This document shows, piece by piece, positions 16,975-25,972 of a stretch of 32,338 bases of DNA. Each line of letters opens with the position of its first letter. The stretch's first letter is position 1. The position numbers and the translations under genes were made by a program. The notes under the pieces are model-generated. The model was not told the DNA's origin, made no database searches, and saw only the letters and a list, made by a program, of their open reading frames with translations. This stretch comes from CANNDT01 sp945876205 (lineage in GTDB: Bacteria > Acidobacteriota > Vicinamibacteria > Vicinamibacterales > UBA2999), in assembly GCA_947503365.1 (NCBI GenBank), contig CANNDT010000048.1:1-32338 (forward strand), written 5' to 3'.

Positions 16975-17616
16975 ATGATGCTCAGCCAATCGACCATGAC
17001 CGCCCGGGAATCGCGAAAAGAGACACCGCCGCCAGAGGACGCATCGCTCGATCCGCTCCTCAGCGACGAGCCGACCATCGAGCTGGTGATGAAGGCGCAG
17101 GGCGGCGATCGGCTTGCCGTCGAAGCCCTGCTCCAGCGCTGCCTGCCGCAGTTGAAGCGGTGGGCCCACGGCAAGCTGCCGGCGTCGGCCCGCGGCTCCC
17201 TCGACACCGGCGACCTCGTGCAGGAAGCGGCGATGCACGTCGTCCAGCGGCTCGCGGTTTTCCAACCGCGGCACGTCGGCGCGATGCAGGCCTACCTGCG
17301 GATGTCGGTGATCAACCGGATCCGCGACGAGATACGGCGCGTCGGTCGTCATCCGGCGCCCGTGGAATTGCCGGAGGATCACCCGGGCGACCTCACGTCG
17401 CCGCTCGAGGTGGCGCTCCAGAACGAATCGTACGACCGATACCGGAGGGCGCTCGGGCTGCTGAAGCCCCGCGACCGAGAGATGGTCGTCGCCCGCGTCG
17501 AGGCGCAGTGGAGCATGGGCGAAATCGCCCGCCAGTTCGGGATGCGCACCGTCGACGGGGCGCGCATGGCGGTCAGCCGGGCGCTCAAGAAGCTGTCGGC
17601 TAATATGTCGGCATGA
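16975..17616 (+). CDS. ECF-like sigma-70 family RNA polymerase sigma factor
   Basis: This protein of about 213 residues has a sigma region 2 (ALLQRCLPQLKRWAHGKLP, then DTGDLVQEAAMHVVQRL and MQAYLRMSVINRIRDEIRR) and a region 4 helix-turn-helix (LKPRDREMVVARVEAQWSMG, then EIARQFGMRTVDGARMAVSR). It lacks regions 1 and 3, as in ECF factors. The start may be at 16975, 16978 or 16996. A TATGAT occupies 16974-16979, so if this is the -10, the ATG at 16996 would be used. It is divergent from a Ser/Thr kinase and overlaps the next gene's ATG by 4 bases, which suggests that a peptidase is expressed with it. Some ECF groups are paired with Ser/Thr kinases instead of anti-sigma factors (family knowledge); assignment to such a group is inference. 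Confidence 0.88.
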   Translation: MMLSQSTMTARESRKETPPPEDASLDPLLSDEPTIELVMKAQGGDRLAVEALLQRCLPQLKRWAHGKLPASARGSLDTGDLVQEAAMHVVQRLAVFQPRHVGAMQAYLRMSVINRIRDEIRRVGRHPAPVELPEDHPGDLTSPLEVALQNESYDRYRRALGLLKPRDREMVVARVEAQWSMGEIARQFGMRTVDGARMAVSRALKKLSANMSA

Positions 17617-19227
17617 CACGCCGCCTGGCCGTCGCGGTGCTGGTGGCTGCGGCCATCGGGCTCCACGGTCAGGATCGCGCGCCGCAGAATGAATCGATCC
17701 GCAAGGAAGACATGCGGCCCGACGTCTTCTTCCTGGCGGGCGACAACATGCGCGGGCGATTGGTCGACTCGCCCGAGAATCGTCTGGCCGCGGACTTCGT
17801 GAAAAGCCGCTTCGAGCGGCTCGGCCTCACACCCGCCGGTTCCGGCGGGTCGTTCTTCCACCCCTTCAAGCTGATCACCACCACGCTGGGCTCCGGCAAC
17901 GAGATGAAGATCTCGGCCGACGAGGGCCATGCGTGGCGCGTGATGGAGTCCCGCGATTTCTTTCCCGAGCGGTTCAGCGGAACGGGACACGCCCGCGGCC
18001 CGCTCGTATTCGCGGGCTTCGGCATGTCCTGGCCTGAGCGGGGCCACGAGGACTTCCCCGCCGACCAGGTCAAGGGCAAGGTCGTGCTCGTGCTCGCGCA
18101 TGAACCCGGCGAGCGCGATGCCAACAGTCCATTCGACGGCGTGGTGACGTCCGAGCGCGCGGTGGCCTGGCGCAAGGCGCTGGCCGCGCAGCAGAAAGGC
18201 GCCGTCGGGATTCTCTTCGTGGACGACGTTCACAACCATCCCGCGACGCCAGATTTCCAGGCCGCCGCCCGCGGCGTATGGCCGGAGACGCAGACCGGCC
18301 CGCGCGCGTACACGCTCGCCGACTGGGCGGGCGAGATTCGGATTCCGGCGCTCCAGATTTCACGCGCGACTGCGGCAAGCCTGGTCGCATCGACCGGCCG
18401 ATCGCTCGAGGATCTGTCGCGCGCCGCCGATCGCGTGGCGGGATATCCCCCACTGGACGTCCCAGGCGCCTTGGTCGAGCTCGAGACCAGCGTGGATCGT
18501 TACGAGATCGCGGAGCGCAATGTCGTGGGGCTCGTGGAAGGCTCGGACCCCGCGCTCAGGAGCGAGTGGGTCATCGTCAGCTCGCACCTCGATCACGACG
18601 GCGCCGATCGCGACCGGATCTTCAGGGGCGCCGACGACAACGCCTCGGGCACCGCCGGCGTGCTGGAGATTGCGGAGGCGTATTCCCTCGCCGCTCGCGA
18701 GGGACGGCGGCCACGGCGCAGCGTGCTGTTCGCGGTCTGGAACGCCGAAGAGCGCGGGTTGCTCGGCTCCTGGGCGTACACCGAGCGTCCGCTGGCGCCG
18801 CTCGAGACGATCGTCGCGGTGCTCAACATGGACATGATCGGCCGCAACGAGGAGATCCCGTCCACCGGCGGTGGCACACGCTACCTGGGGCTGGCGCCCA
18901 CTTCCGCCGATGTGAACGCGAATGCCGTGGACTTGTATGGCTACAGCCGCGTGCCGAAGCTGGCCGCGGAGATCGATGCGGCCAACGCCGCGTATGGCCT
19001 GATGTTACGGAAGCGCTACGACAACAACGCGTCGAACCTGCTGCGGCGAAGCGACAACTGGCCCTTCCTGCACCGCGGCGTCCCGGCGATCCTGTTTCAC
19101 ACCGGACTGCATCCCGACTACCACACGCCGAACGACACGCCTGAGAAGATCAACTACGACAAGATGGAAAAGATCGTGCGGCTCGTCCACGCCGTCAGCT
19201 GGACGCTCGCGAACCGCACGACCGACA

Positions 19228-19241
<14 letters not shown>
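17613..19241 (+). CDS. Secreted M28-family zinc metallopeptidase with PA-type insert
   Basis: This 542-residue protein starts with a signal peptide (MTRRLAVAVLVAAAIGLHGQ). A protease-associated type region lies in about 110-260 (GPLVFAGFGM, GKVVLVLAHEPGER). The M28 aminopeptidase core has SSHLDHDG (His325, Asp327), GADDNASGTAG (Asp341), NAEERGLLGSWAY with the catalytic Glu pair, LNMDMIGRN and GLHPDYHTPNDTPEKINYDK with the last His. All zinc ligands appear present. It should release amino acids from peptides outside the cytoplasm. The ATG overlaps the sigma-factor stop (ATGA), and the 3' end overlaps mdh by 14 bases tail-to-tail. Confidence 0.93.
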
Positions 19242-20154
<913 letters not shown>

Positions 20155-20402
20155 CAATTCCTCATTTCGCGGGGCGCGCACAGGCGCACACCTTAGGTCA
20201 CCTTCCCACAGCCGAGCCGCGGGTTACGCACAGATTCTGTTGAAAACCCTGTTGAAAAGACCCCGTTTAGACCGCTGTTCGTGCTTGAATCCGAGGATTC
20301 TAGCGGTTTGCACTATCGTAGTGCGAACGTCACCTCGAACTCGACGGCAGTCGCAGATTATACTTGCGGAGCACTCACGCTGACTCGCAGACACCATCAT
20401 CG
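20155..20402. promoter_or_regulatory. Divergent mdh-serA control region with an operator-like palindrome
   Basis: This 248-base gap is the longest in the window. GCACTA-TCG-TAGTGC (20310-20324) is a perfect 6+6 palindrome that extends to TT and AA on the flanks. On the minus strand TAGAAT (20302-20297) is a good -10 for mdh, and the palindrome covers the spacer/-35 zone, where an operator would act. On the plus strand TATACT (20359-20364) could serve serA, with a weak -35 (TCGAAC at 20335). CTGTTGAAAA occurs twice about 12 bases apart (about 20238-20258). No tRNA, riboswitch or small gene was recognised. Confidence 0.5.
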
Positions 20403-21986
20403 ATGCCCTTGAAAATTGTTGTAGCTGACGACCTCCCCGTTTCCGCCCTCGATCTTCTTCGCAAGGAAGGCTGGGACGTAGACGCCCGCACCGGGCGGGC
20501 ACCCGACCAACTCTCCGCCGACATGGCGGAGGCCGACGCGCTCGTCGTTCGTAGCGCGACCAAAGTCACCGCCGCCATTATCAATGCCGCTCCGAAGCTT
20601 CGCGTGATCGCACGCGCGGGCACCGGCGTCGATAACGTCGACGTTCCCGCCGCAAGCGCACGCGGCATCGTTGTCATGAACGCGCCTGGCGCCAACAGCA
20701 TCAGCGTCGCTGAACTGGCGGTGGGCCTCATTCTCTCGATGGCGCGCAACGTGCCCGCAGCCGATGCGGCCATGAAGCAGGGCAAATGGGAGAAAAAGAA
20801 ATTCCTGGGCGAAGAGATCCGGGATAAGACGCTTGGCCTCGCCGGGCTGGGACGGATTGGCCAGGAGGTCGCGCGCCGCGCGGCTGTCTTTGGCATGCGC
20901 ATCATCGCGCACGATCCGTTCATCTCCGAACAGGTGGCCCGCGACCTCGGCGCCGAGCTCGTCTCGCTCGATGACGTATTTGCGCGCTCCGATTACGTTT
21001 CCCTCCACATGCCGTCGAATGACAAGACGCGGCACATCGTCAACGCCGACAGGCTGGCGCGGTCGAAGAAGGGGATCCGGATCATCAACACCGCCCGTGG
21101 CGATCTGATTGACGAGAAGGCGCTTGCAGACGCGATCGAGTCTGGCCACGTCGGTGGCGCGGCGCTCGACGTCTTCGAGAAGGAGCCGACCGTCGATCAG
21201 CGGCTGCAGATGCTGCCGCAGGTCGTGGCGACGCCGCACATTGCCGCGTCCACGCGCGAGGGACAGGAGCTGGTCGGCGTCGAGACCGCCGCCGCGCTGC
21301 GCGACTTCCTCCGCGACGGCATCATTCGCAATGCAGTGAACTTCCCGTCCGTGTCGGCCGAAGAGTTCAGCCGGCTGCGTCCGTACGTCGAGCTCGGCGA
21401 GAAGCTGGGTGCGTTTCTGGCACAACTGAATGACGGCCGCGCACACACGCTCGGCGTTCGCTACTACGGCGAGCTGGCCGCAGGCCGCAACGACATGATC
21501 GTCAGCGCGGTGCTGGTGGGCTTGTTCAAGCCGATCCTGTCGTCCGGCGTCACGATGGTGAACGCCCGTGCGGTGGCTGCCCAGCGCGGCCTCGAGGTCG
21601 TGGAGTCACGCAGCACCCGTCCGCGGAACTACACCAGCCTGATCTCGGCCAAGCTGCACGCGAGCGATGGCGAGAAATGGGTTGAAGGGGCTGTGTTCGA
21701 GGGCAACTCGCCCCGCCTCGTGCTCGTCGATGGCATCGGCGTCGAAGCGCCGCTCGGGGGCACGATGATCGTGATTCGCAACAACGATCAGCCGGGCGTG
21801 ATCGGCGAAGTCGGGACGATCCTCGGGAAGCACGGCGTCAACATCGCGACCTTCGCGCTCGGGCGCGAGGGCAAGAACGCGGTTGGCGTGGTGATCGTCG
21901 ACGAGACGTCGCCCATACCTGACGCGGTCCTCGCCGACCTTCTCAAGGTCAAGGCGATCCGCGAGGCGCGCATCGTCAGGGTTTAG
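20403..21986 (+). CDS. serA: D-3-phosphoglycerate dehydrogenase (long form with ASB and ACT domains)
   Basis: This enzyme of about 527 residues starts serine synthesis by oxidising 3-phosphoglycerate with NAD. GLAGLGRIGQEVARRA is the Rossmann loop; NTARGDLIDE gives Arg232, DVFEKEP gives Glu261 and ATPHIAAST gives His279, the usual catalytic trio. An ASB-type middle domain (about 320-450) is followed by a C-terminal ACT domain (IVIRNNDQPGVIGEVGTILG), the site of serine feedback in many homologues. I use the ATG at 20403 because MPLKIVVADDLP matches the family; an ATG at 20364 would put the start inside the putative -10. The stop overlaps the next, convergent gene by 3 bases. Confidence 0.96.
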   Translation: MPLKIVVADDLPVSALDLLRKEGWDVDARTGRAPDQLSADMAEADALVVRSATKVTAAIINAAPKLRVIARAGTGVDNVDVPAASARGIVVMNAPGANSISVAELAVGLILSMARNVPAADAAMKQGKWEKKKFLGEEIRDKTLGLAGLGRIGQEVARRAAVFGMRIIAHDPFISEQVARDLGAELVSLDDVFARSDYVSLHMPSNDKTRHIVNADRLARSKKGIRIINTARGDLIDEKALADAIESGHVGGAALDVFEKEPTVDQRLQMLPQVVATPHIAASTREGQELVGVETAAALRDFLRDGIIRNAVNFPSVSAEEFSRLRPYVELGEKLGAFLAQLNDGRAHTLGVRYYGELAAGRNDMIVSAVLVGLFKPILSSGVTMVNARAVAAQRGLEVVESRSTRPRNYTSLISAKLHASDGEKWVEGAVFEGNSPRLVLVDGIGVEAPLGGTMIVIRNNDQPGVIGEVGTILGKHGVNIATFALGREGKNAVGVVIVDETSPIPDAVLADLLKVKAIREARIVRV

Positions 21987-22531
21987 TTTTTCAGCGTAAG
22001 CCGCAGAGCGGTGCCGTCGGAGAGGCGGGTCAACTCGACTGAGTCCTCTCCGATAGCACCGACCCGATACTGACCGAGCACGTCGTCGCCTTCGTGCACG
22101 AGGAGCACACCCATCGGCGAGCTGAGAATCGCCGTCCGCACCGTCCGCTGACCGTCGGGGTCGCTGGCGACACCAGACAGCGATACGAACGGAGGCGGCG
22201 GCGCCTGCGGAACGATCTCGACCGGCGGCACGGACGCCGCTGACACTGCCCGCTCCGGGCTCGCCGGTCTCACCGGGGCATTCGGTCCAAATCGAAACAG
22301 GTTGCGGTTGGAAGAACGGAATTCGACTTCTCGACGCGTCTGCGTCTGGAGACGCTCGGCGAGTTGGCCGATGTCGGAAGCGGCGGCGGCGACTTGCGAG
22401 CTCTGCGATGAAGACGGCAACGCGATTCGAGTCGTCGTCGCCGGCGGCGCGGACACCAGCCATCCCGCCAGCAGCGTAGCGCCGGAGACCACCGTCGTCG
22501 CCTTCCAATTCATCAGCACGTTCGCCGCCAA
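21983..22531 (-). CDS. Small exported or membrane-anchored protein, PilP/GspC-like C-terminal region (unassigned)
   Basis: This 182-residue protein has an N-terminal hydrophobic segment (TTVVSGATLLAGWLVSA), a low-complexity Ser/Ala/Pro linker and a compact C-terminal domain (FVSLSGVASDPDGQRTVRTA, then GVLLVHEGDDVLGQYRVGAIGEDSVEL and LRLTLKN). The pattern of a short G-rich strand, a gain-of-charge loop, YRVGAI and V-L strands resembles the PilP/GspC homology region of pilus and type II secretion proteins; this is inference by eye. The TTG start is favoured by a strong AAGGAG five bases ahead, though an ATG at 22513 is possible. It is convergent with serA and divergent from kdsB. No other pilus gene is visible here. 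Confidence 0.7.
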   Translation of the reverse strand: MAANVLMNWKATTVVSGATLLAGWLVSAPPATTTRIALPSSSQSSQVAAAASDIGQLAERLQTQTRREVEFRSSNRNLFRFGPNAPVRPASPERAVSAASVPPVEIVPQAPPPPFVSLSGVASDPDGQRTVRTAILSSPMGVLLVHEGDDVLGQYRVGAIGEDSVELTRLSDGTALRLTLKN

Positions 22532-22580
22532 TTGTACTCCTTCGGCTTTTCGCGCGGCCAGAAACAGGGATCGGCTGTGC

Positions 22581-22586
22581 TATGAT
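22581..22586 (+). promoter_or_regulatory. Candidate -10 box of kdsB
   Basis: TATGAT lies only 5 bases before the GTG at 22592. If used, transcription would begin at or beside the start codon. No strong -35 box is visible. If the mRNA began later, a downstream start (near HTVVVIPARY) would be needed, so the kdsB N terminus is tied to this call. Confidence 0.4.
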
Positions 22587-22591
22587 TCGCC

Positions 22592-23395
22592 GTGCACCCT
22601 GTAACGTTCCGAAATCCTTTCGAGAGAACGTCGCAGCCCCTGCACACCGTCGTCGTCATCCCCGCCAGATACCAGTCAACCCGCTTTCCAGGCAAGCCGC
22701 TCGCTGAGATCGGCGGACGCTCCATGATCGAGCACGTCTACCGCCGCGCGGCGGCCGCGCCAGGCGTGGACGCCGTCGTGGTGGCGACCGATGATGCGCG
22801 AATCGCGATGACGGTCGAAGGGTTTGGCGGCGCGGTCCGCATGACGCGCTCGATCCATCGCACCGGCACCGATCGTATCGCCGAGGTCGCGACCGAGCTT
22901 CGCTGCGACATCATCGTCAACGTGCAGGGCGACGAGCCACTCATCGATCCGCGGGCGATTGCCGAGGTGATCGAGCCGCTCGAGCGCGACCCGTCGCTGC
23001 AGATGTCGACGCTGCGCCGCTTGATCACCGACCCCGAGGACTGCGCCAACCCGAATGTCGTCAAGGTCGTCGCCGACAAGGACGGCAACGCGCTCTACTT
23101 CTCGCGCGCCTCGATCCCGAGCATCCGCGGCAGCATTTTCGAAACGACCGGCGTCAGCCGTCCCGCGCACAAGCATGTCGGGCTCTATGCCTACCGCCGC
23201 GACTTCGTGATCGCATTCGCCGGCTTGCCGCAAACCGAGCTCGAGATCGCCGAGTCGCTCGAGCAACTGCGTGCGCTCGAGCACGGCTATCGCATCCGCA
23301 CCGTTGAAACACAGTACGACTCAGTTGGCGTCGACACGCCCGAGGATCTGGAGCGCGCACGCCGCCAACTTCTGGCGGTAGCCACGCGCGCATGA
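22592..23395 (+). CDS. kdsB: 3-deoxy-manno-octulosonate cytidylyltransferase (CMP-Kdo synthetase)
   Basis: KdsB activates Kdo with CTP for LPS inner-core synthesis. The nucleotide-binding start is VVVIPARYQSTRFPGKPLAE, followed by VVVATDDARI, GTDRIAEVA, NVQGDEPLIDP and PEDLERAR near the C terminus. About 17 extra residues (MHPVTFRNPFERTSQPL) precede the usual start; the GTG at 22592 is the first available start after a -10-like TATGAT. The gene is 6 bases ahead of pyrG, whose product makes the CTP substrate; coupling the two is sensible and is seen in other bacteria. Confidence 0.95.
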   Translation: MHPVTFRNPFERTSQPLHTVVVIPARYQSTRFPGKPLAEIGGRSMIEHVYRRAAAAPGVDAVVVATDDARIAMTVEGFGGAVRMTRSIHRTGTDRIAEVATELRCDIIVNVQGDEPLIDPRAIAEVIEPLERDPSLQMSTLRRLITDPEDCANPNVVKVVADKDGNALYFSRASIPSIRGSIFETTGVSRPAHKHVGLYAYRRDFVIAFAGLPQTELEIAESLEQLRALEHGYRIRTVETQYDSVGVDTPEDLERARRQLLAVATRA

Positions 23396-23401
23396 GGACG
23401 C

Positions 23402-25063
23402 ATGATGCAGCGAGCTGACGGACGGCCCGTGAAGTACATCTTCGTGACCGGCGGCGTGGTGTCGTCCCTGGGCAAGGGACTGGCGGCCGCGTCAATCGGG
23501 CGACTGCTCGAGGACCACGGCTACACCGTGGCGCTCCAGAAGTTCGACCCGTACATCAACGTCGATCCCGGAACGATGAGCCCGTACCAGCACGGCGAGG
23601 TCTACGTCACCGACGACGGCGCCGAGACCGACCTCGACCTGGGCCACTACGAGCGCTTCACGAGCATGATCGCCACGCGTAACAGCAACTGGACGACGGG
23701 CAAGATCTACCTGTCGGTCATCCAGAAAGAGCGCCGCGGCGACTACCTCGGGCGCACCGTGCAGGTCATCCCCCACATCACCAACGAGATCAAGGACGCC
23801 ATCCGCATGGCGGCGCGCGACGTCGATGTCGTGCTGGTCGAGATTGGCGGCACGGTCGGTGACATCGAGAGCATGCCGTTCCTCGAGGCGATCCGCCAGT
23901 TCCGTCTCGACGTCGGCCGCGATAACGCGATCTACATTCACCTGACGCTGGTGCCCTACATCGGCACCGCCGGCGAGTTGAAGACCAAGCCGACGCAGCA
24001 CAGCGTGCGCGACCTGCGGTCCATTGGTATCCAGCCGGACATCCTCCTCTGCCGCACCGACCGCTTTCTCGACGCCGACATCAAGCGCAAGATTGCGCTC
24101 TTCTGCGATGTCGCCGAGGAGGCGGTCATCACCGCCAAAGATGTCCCCACCATCTACGAAGTGCCGCTGGTGCTCTCGGAAGAGGGGCTCGACCGGATCG
24201 TGCTGAAGCTCCTCCACCTGCCGCTGACCGAGGCGCACACCGAGGCGTGGCAGAAGCTGGTGCACGGCATCAAGAACCCGGCCGACGAGCTCACGATTCA
24301 CGTCGTCGGCAAGTACACCGGCTACGAGGATTCGTACAAGAGTCTCAACGAGGCGGTGTTTCACGGCGGGTTCGCGAACCATCTCAAGGTGCGGCTCAAC
24401 TGGGTCGAGGCCGAGGCGCTGGAAAAGGAAGGCGGGGCCGAACTGCTCGAGGACGCGCACGGCATCCTGGTGCCGGGCGGGTTCGGGTCGCGCGGCACGC
24501 GCGGGATGATGAAGGCGTCTGAATATGCGCGCGAGCGCGGCATCCCCTTCTTCGGCATCTGCTACGGCTTCCAGTGGGCCACCGTCGAGTTCGCGCGCAA
24601 CGTGTGCGGCCTCGAGGGCGCCGATTCGACCGAAGTGGACGAGAACGCGCCGCACAAGGTGATCTACAAGCTGCGGGATCTGCTTGGCGTCGACGAGCTG
24701 GGCGGCACGATGCGGCTAGGCCGGTATGCCTGCGAGCTCGCGCCCGGCTCCCTCGCCGAAAAGATCTATGGCACGTCGCTCATTCACGAGCGCCACCGCC
24801 ATCGCTTCGAGTTCAACTGCCTGTACGAGCCGTCGCTGAACGAAAAGGGCATGCACGTGTCCGGCCGCTCACCCGACGGCAAGTTCGTCGAGATCGCCGA
24901 GCTGCCGTCGCATCCCTGGTTCATCGCGGTGCAGTTCCACCCCGAGTTCCAGTCCAAGCCGATCAAGCCGCACCCGCTGTTTGCCAGCTTCGTCGAAGCG
25001 AGCTACCGGCACAAGACCGGCCGCCTCACGACGGTCCCCGCGGCCGTCGGAAGCCGGCAGTAG
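23402..25063 (+). CDS. pyrG: CTP synthase
   Basis: This 553-residue enzyme makes CTP from UTP and glutamine. The N-terminal synthetase domain has KYIFVTGGVVSSLGKGLAAA and DPYINVDPGTMSPYQHGEVY. The C-terminal glutamine amidotransferase domain has GICYGFQ with catalytic Cys387 and QFHPEFQ with His513 and Glu515. Length is standard. The start could be ATG 23402 (GAGGA three bases ahead) or the GTG at 23429, which gives the more common MKYIFVTGG beginning. It sits between kdsB and kdsA, so CTP supply and Kdo activation are grouped. Confidence 0.97.
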   Translation: MMQRADGRPVKYIFVTGGVVSSLGKGLAAASIGRLLEDHGYTVALQKFDPYINVDPGTMSPYQHGEVYVTDDGAETDLDLGHYERFTSMIATRNSNWTTGKIYLSVIQKERRGDYLGRTVQVIPHITNEIKDAIRMAARDVDVVLVEIGGTVGDIESMPFLEAIRQFRLDVGRDNAIYIHLTLVPYIGTAGELKTKPTQHSVRDLRSIGIQPDILLCRTDRFLDADIKRKIALFCDVAEEAVITAKDVPTIYEVPLVLSEEGLDRIVLKLLHLPLTEAHTEAWQKLVHGIKNPADELTIHVVGKYTGYEDSYKSLNEAVFHGGFANHLKVRLNWVEAEALEKEGGAELLEDAHGILVPGGFGSRGTRGMMKASEYARERGIPFFGICYGFQWATVEFARNVCGLEGADSTEVDENAPHKVIYKLRDLLGVDELGGTMRLGRYACELAPGSLAEKIYGTSLIHERHRHRFEFNCLYEPSLNEKGMHVSGRSPDGKFVEIAELPSHPWFIAVQFHPEFQSKPIKPHPLFASFVEASYRHKTGRLTTVPAAVGSRQ

Positions 25064-25070
25064 GCGGCCA

Positions 25071-25114
25071 GTTGTCAGTTGCCTTCCGACAACTGACAAC
25101 CGACAACTGACAAC
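25071..25114. repeat. Inverted and direct repeats of an 11-mer between pyrG and kdsA
   Basis: CAACTGACAAC occurs at 25090-25100 and 25104-25114, and its exact reverse complement GTTGTCAGTTG at 25071-25081. The first pair can form an 11-base stem with an 8-base loop right after the pyrG stop (25061-25063). There is no T-run. The direct copies carry the -35 region of the kdsA promoter. Confidence 0.85.
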
Positions 25115-25120
25115 TATAAT
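25093..25120 (+). promoter_or_regulatory. Promoter of kdsA inside the repeat
   Basis: CTGACA (25093-25098) and TATAAT (25115-25120) are separated by 16 bases, a near-consensus sigma-70 pair. Transcription would begin at about 25126-25128, exactly at the GTG of kdsA (25127), so the mRNA would be leaderless. The -35 box belongs to the repeat. Confidence 0.6.
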
Positions 25121-25126
25121 TACCGA

Positions 25127-25972
25127 GTGAATCCCGTCCAGGTTGGCTCTTTCCAGATCGGTGGAGGGCACCCGCTCGCCTTGATTGCCGGACCGTGCGT
25201 GATCGAGAGCACGCAGCACGCGGTCGACATCGCCGGCGCCATCCGCGAGATCGCCGCCCGGTGCGGCGTGCCGGTGATCTTCAAGGCGTCGTACGACAAG
25301 GCCAACCGGACGTCGCGGCGCTCGTTCCGGGGACCCGGCCTGGATGCGGGACTCAAGGCACTCGGCGAGGTTCGGGCGCGCACCGGCCTGCCGATCCTGA
25401 CCGACATCCACGAGCCCTCACAGGCCGCTGAAGCCGCGGCGGTCGCCGACGTGCTGCAGATTCCCGCGTTCCTCTCCCGACAGACCGACCTCCTCGTCGC
25501 CGCCGCGCGCACCGGCAAGGTAGTCAACGTCAAGAAAGGCCAGTTCCTGGCCCCCGCCGACATGCGTCATGTGATCGAGAAGGTGACCGCGGAAGGCAAC
25601 TACTCGGTGCTCGTCACCGAACGCGGCGTCACCTTTGGCTACAACAACCTCGTCGTCGACATGCGCGCGCTGCCGATGCTTCGCGAGCTCGGCTACCCCG
25701 TCGTCTTCGACGTGACGCACAGTCTGCAGTTGCCCGGCGCGGGAGACGGGGTCACCGCCGGACTGGCGCAGTACATCGAGCCGCTCGCGTCGGCCGGCGT
25801 GGCGGCAGGCGTGGATGCGGTGTTCATGGAAGTGCACGAAGACCCGTCGCGCGCGAAGAGCGACGCGGCCAACGCGCTGTCACTCGACAAGCTCGAGCCG
25901 CTGATGCGCAAACTCAAACGGATTGACGCCGCCGCGCGCGACCAGGTGCCGGCCGGAGCCGGCCGCTCATGA
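25127..25972 (+). CDS. kdsA: 3-deoxy-D-manno-octulosonate 8-phosphate synthase, metal-dependent type
   Basis: KdsA condenses PEP with arabinose 5-phosphate to give Kdo-8-phosphate. ALIAGPCVIES has Cys24, the metal ligand of the metal-dependent class, where the E. coli enzyme has Asn. FKASYDKANRTS, LTDIHEPSQ, FDVTHSLQLPG (His), FMEVHEDP (Glu) and KSDAANAL (Asp) complete the metal and substrate set. The 281-residue length fits. The GTG start lies 6 bases after a TATAAT, so the transcript is probably leaderless. Its stop overlaps the ATG of the next gene. Confidence 0.95.
   Translation: MNPVQVGSFQIGGGHPLALIAGPCVIESTQHAVDIAGAIREIAARCGVPVIFKASYDKANRTSRRSFRGPGLDAGLKALGEVRARTGLPILTDIHEPSQAAEAAAVADVLQIPAFLSRQTDLLVAAARTGKVVNVKKGQFLAPADMRHVIEKVTAEGNYSVLVTERGVTFGYNNLVVDMRALPMLRELGYPVVFDVTHSLQLPGAGDGVTAGLAQYIEPLASAGVAAGVDAVFMEVHEDPSRAKSDAANALSLDKLEPLMRKLKRIDAAARDQVPAGAGRS

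Noticed and set aside
20155..20402. A small RNA or tRNA in the mdh-serA gap
   Set aside because: No cloverleaf, no GTTCGA-type T-arm and no terminator were seen; promoter elements explain the space better.
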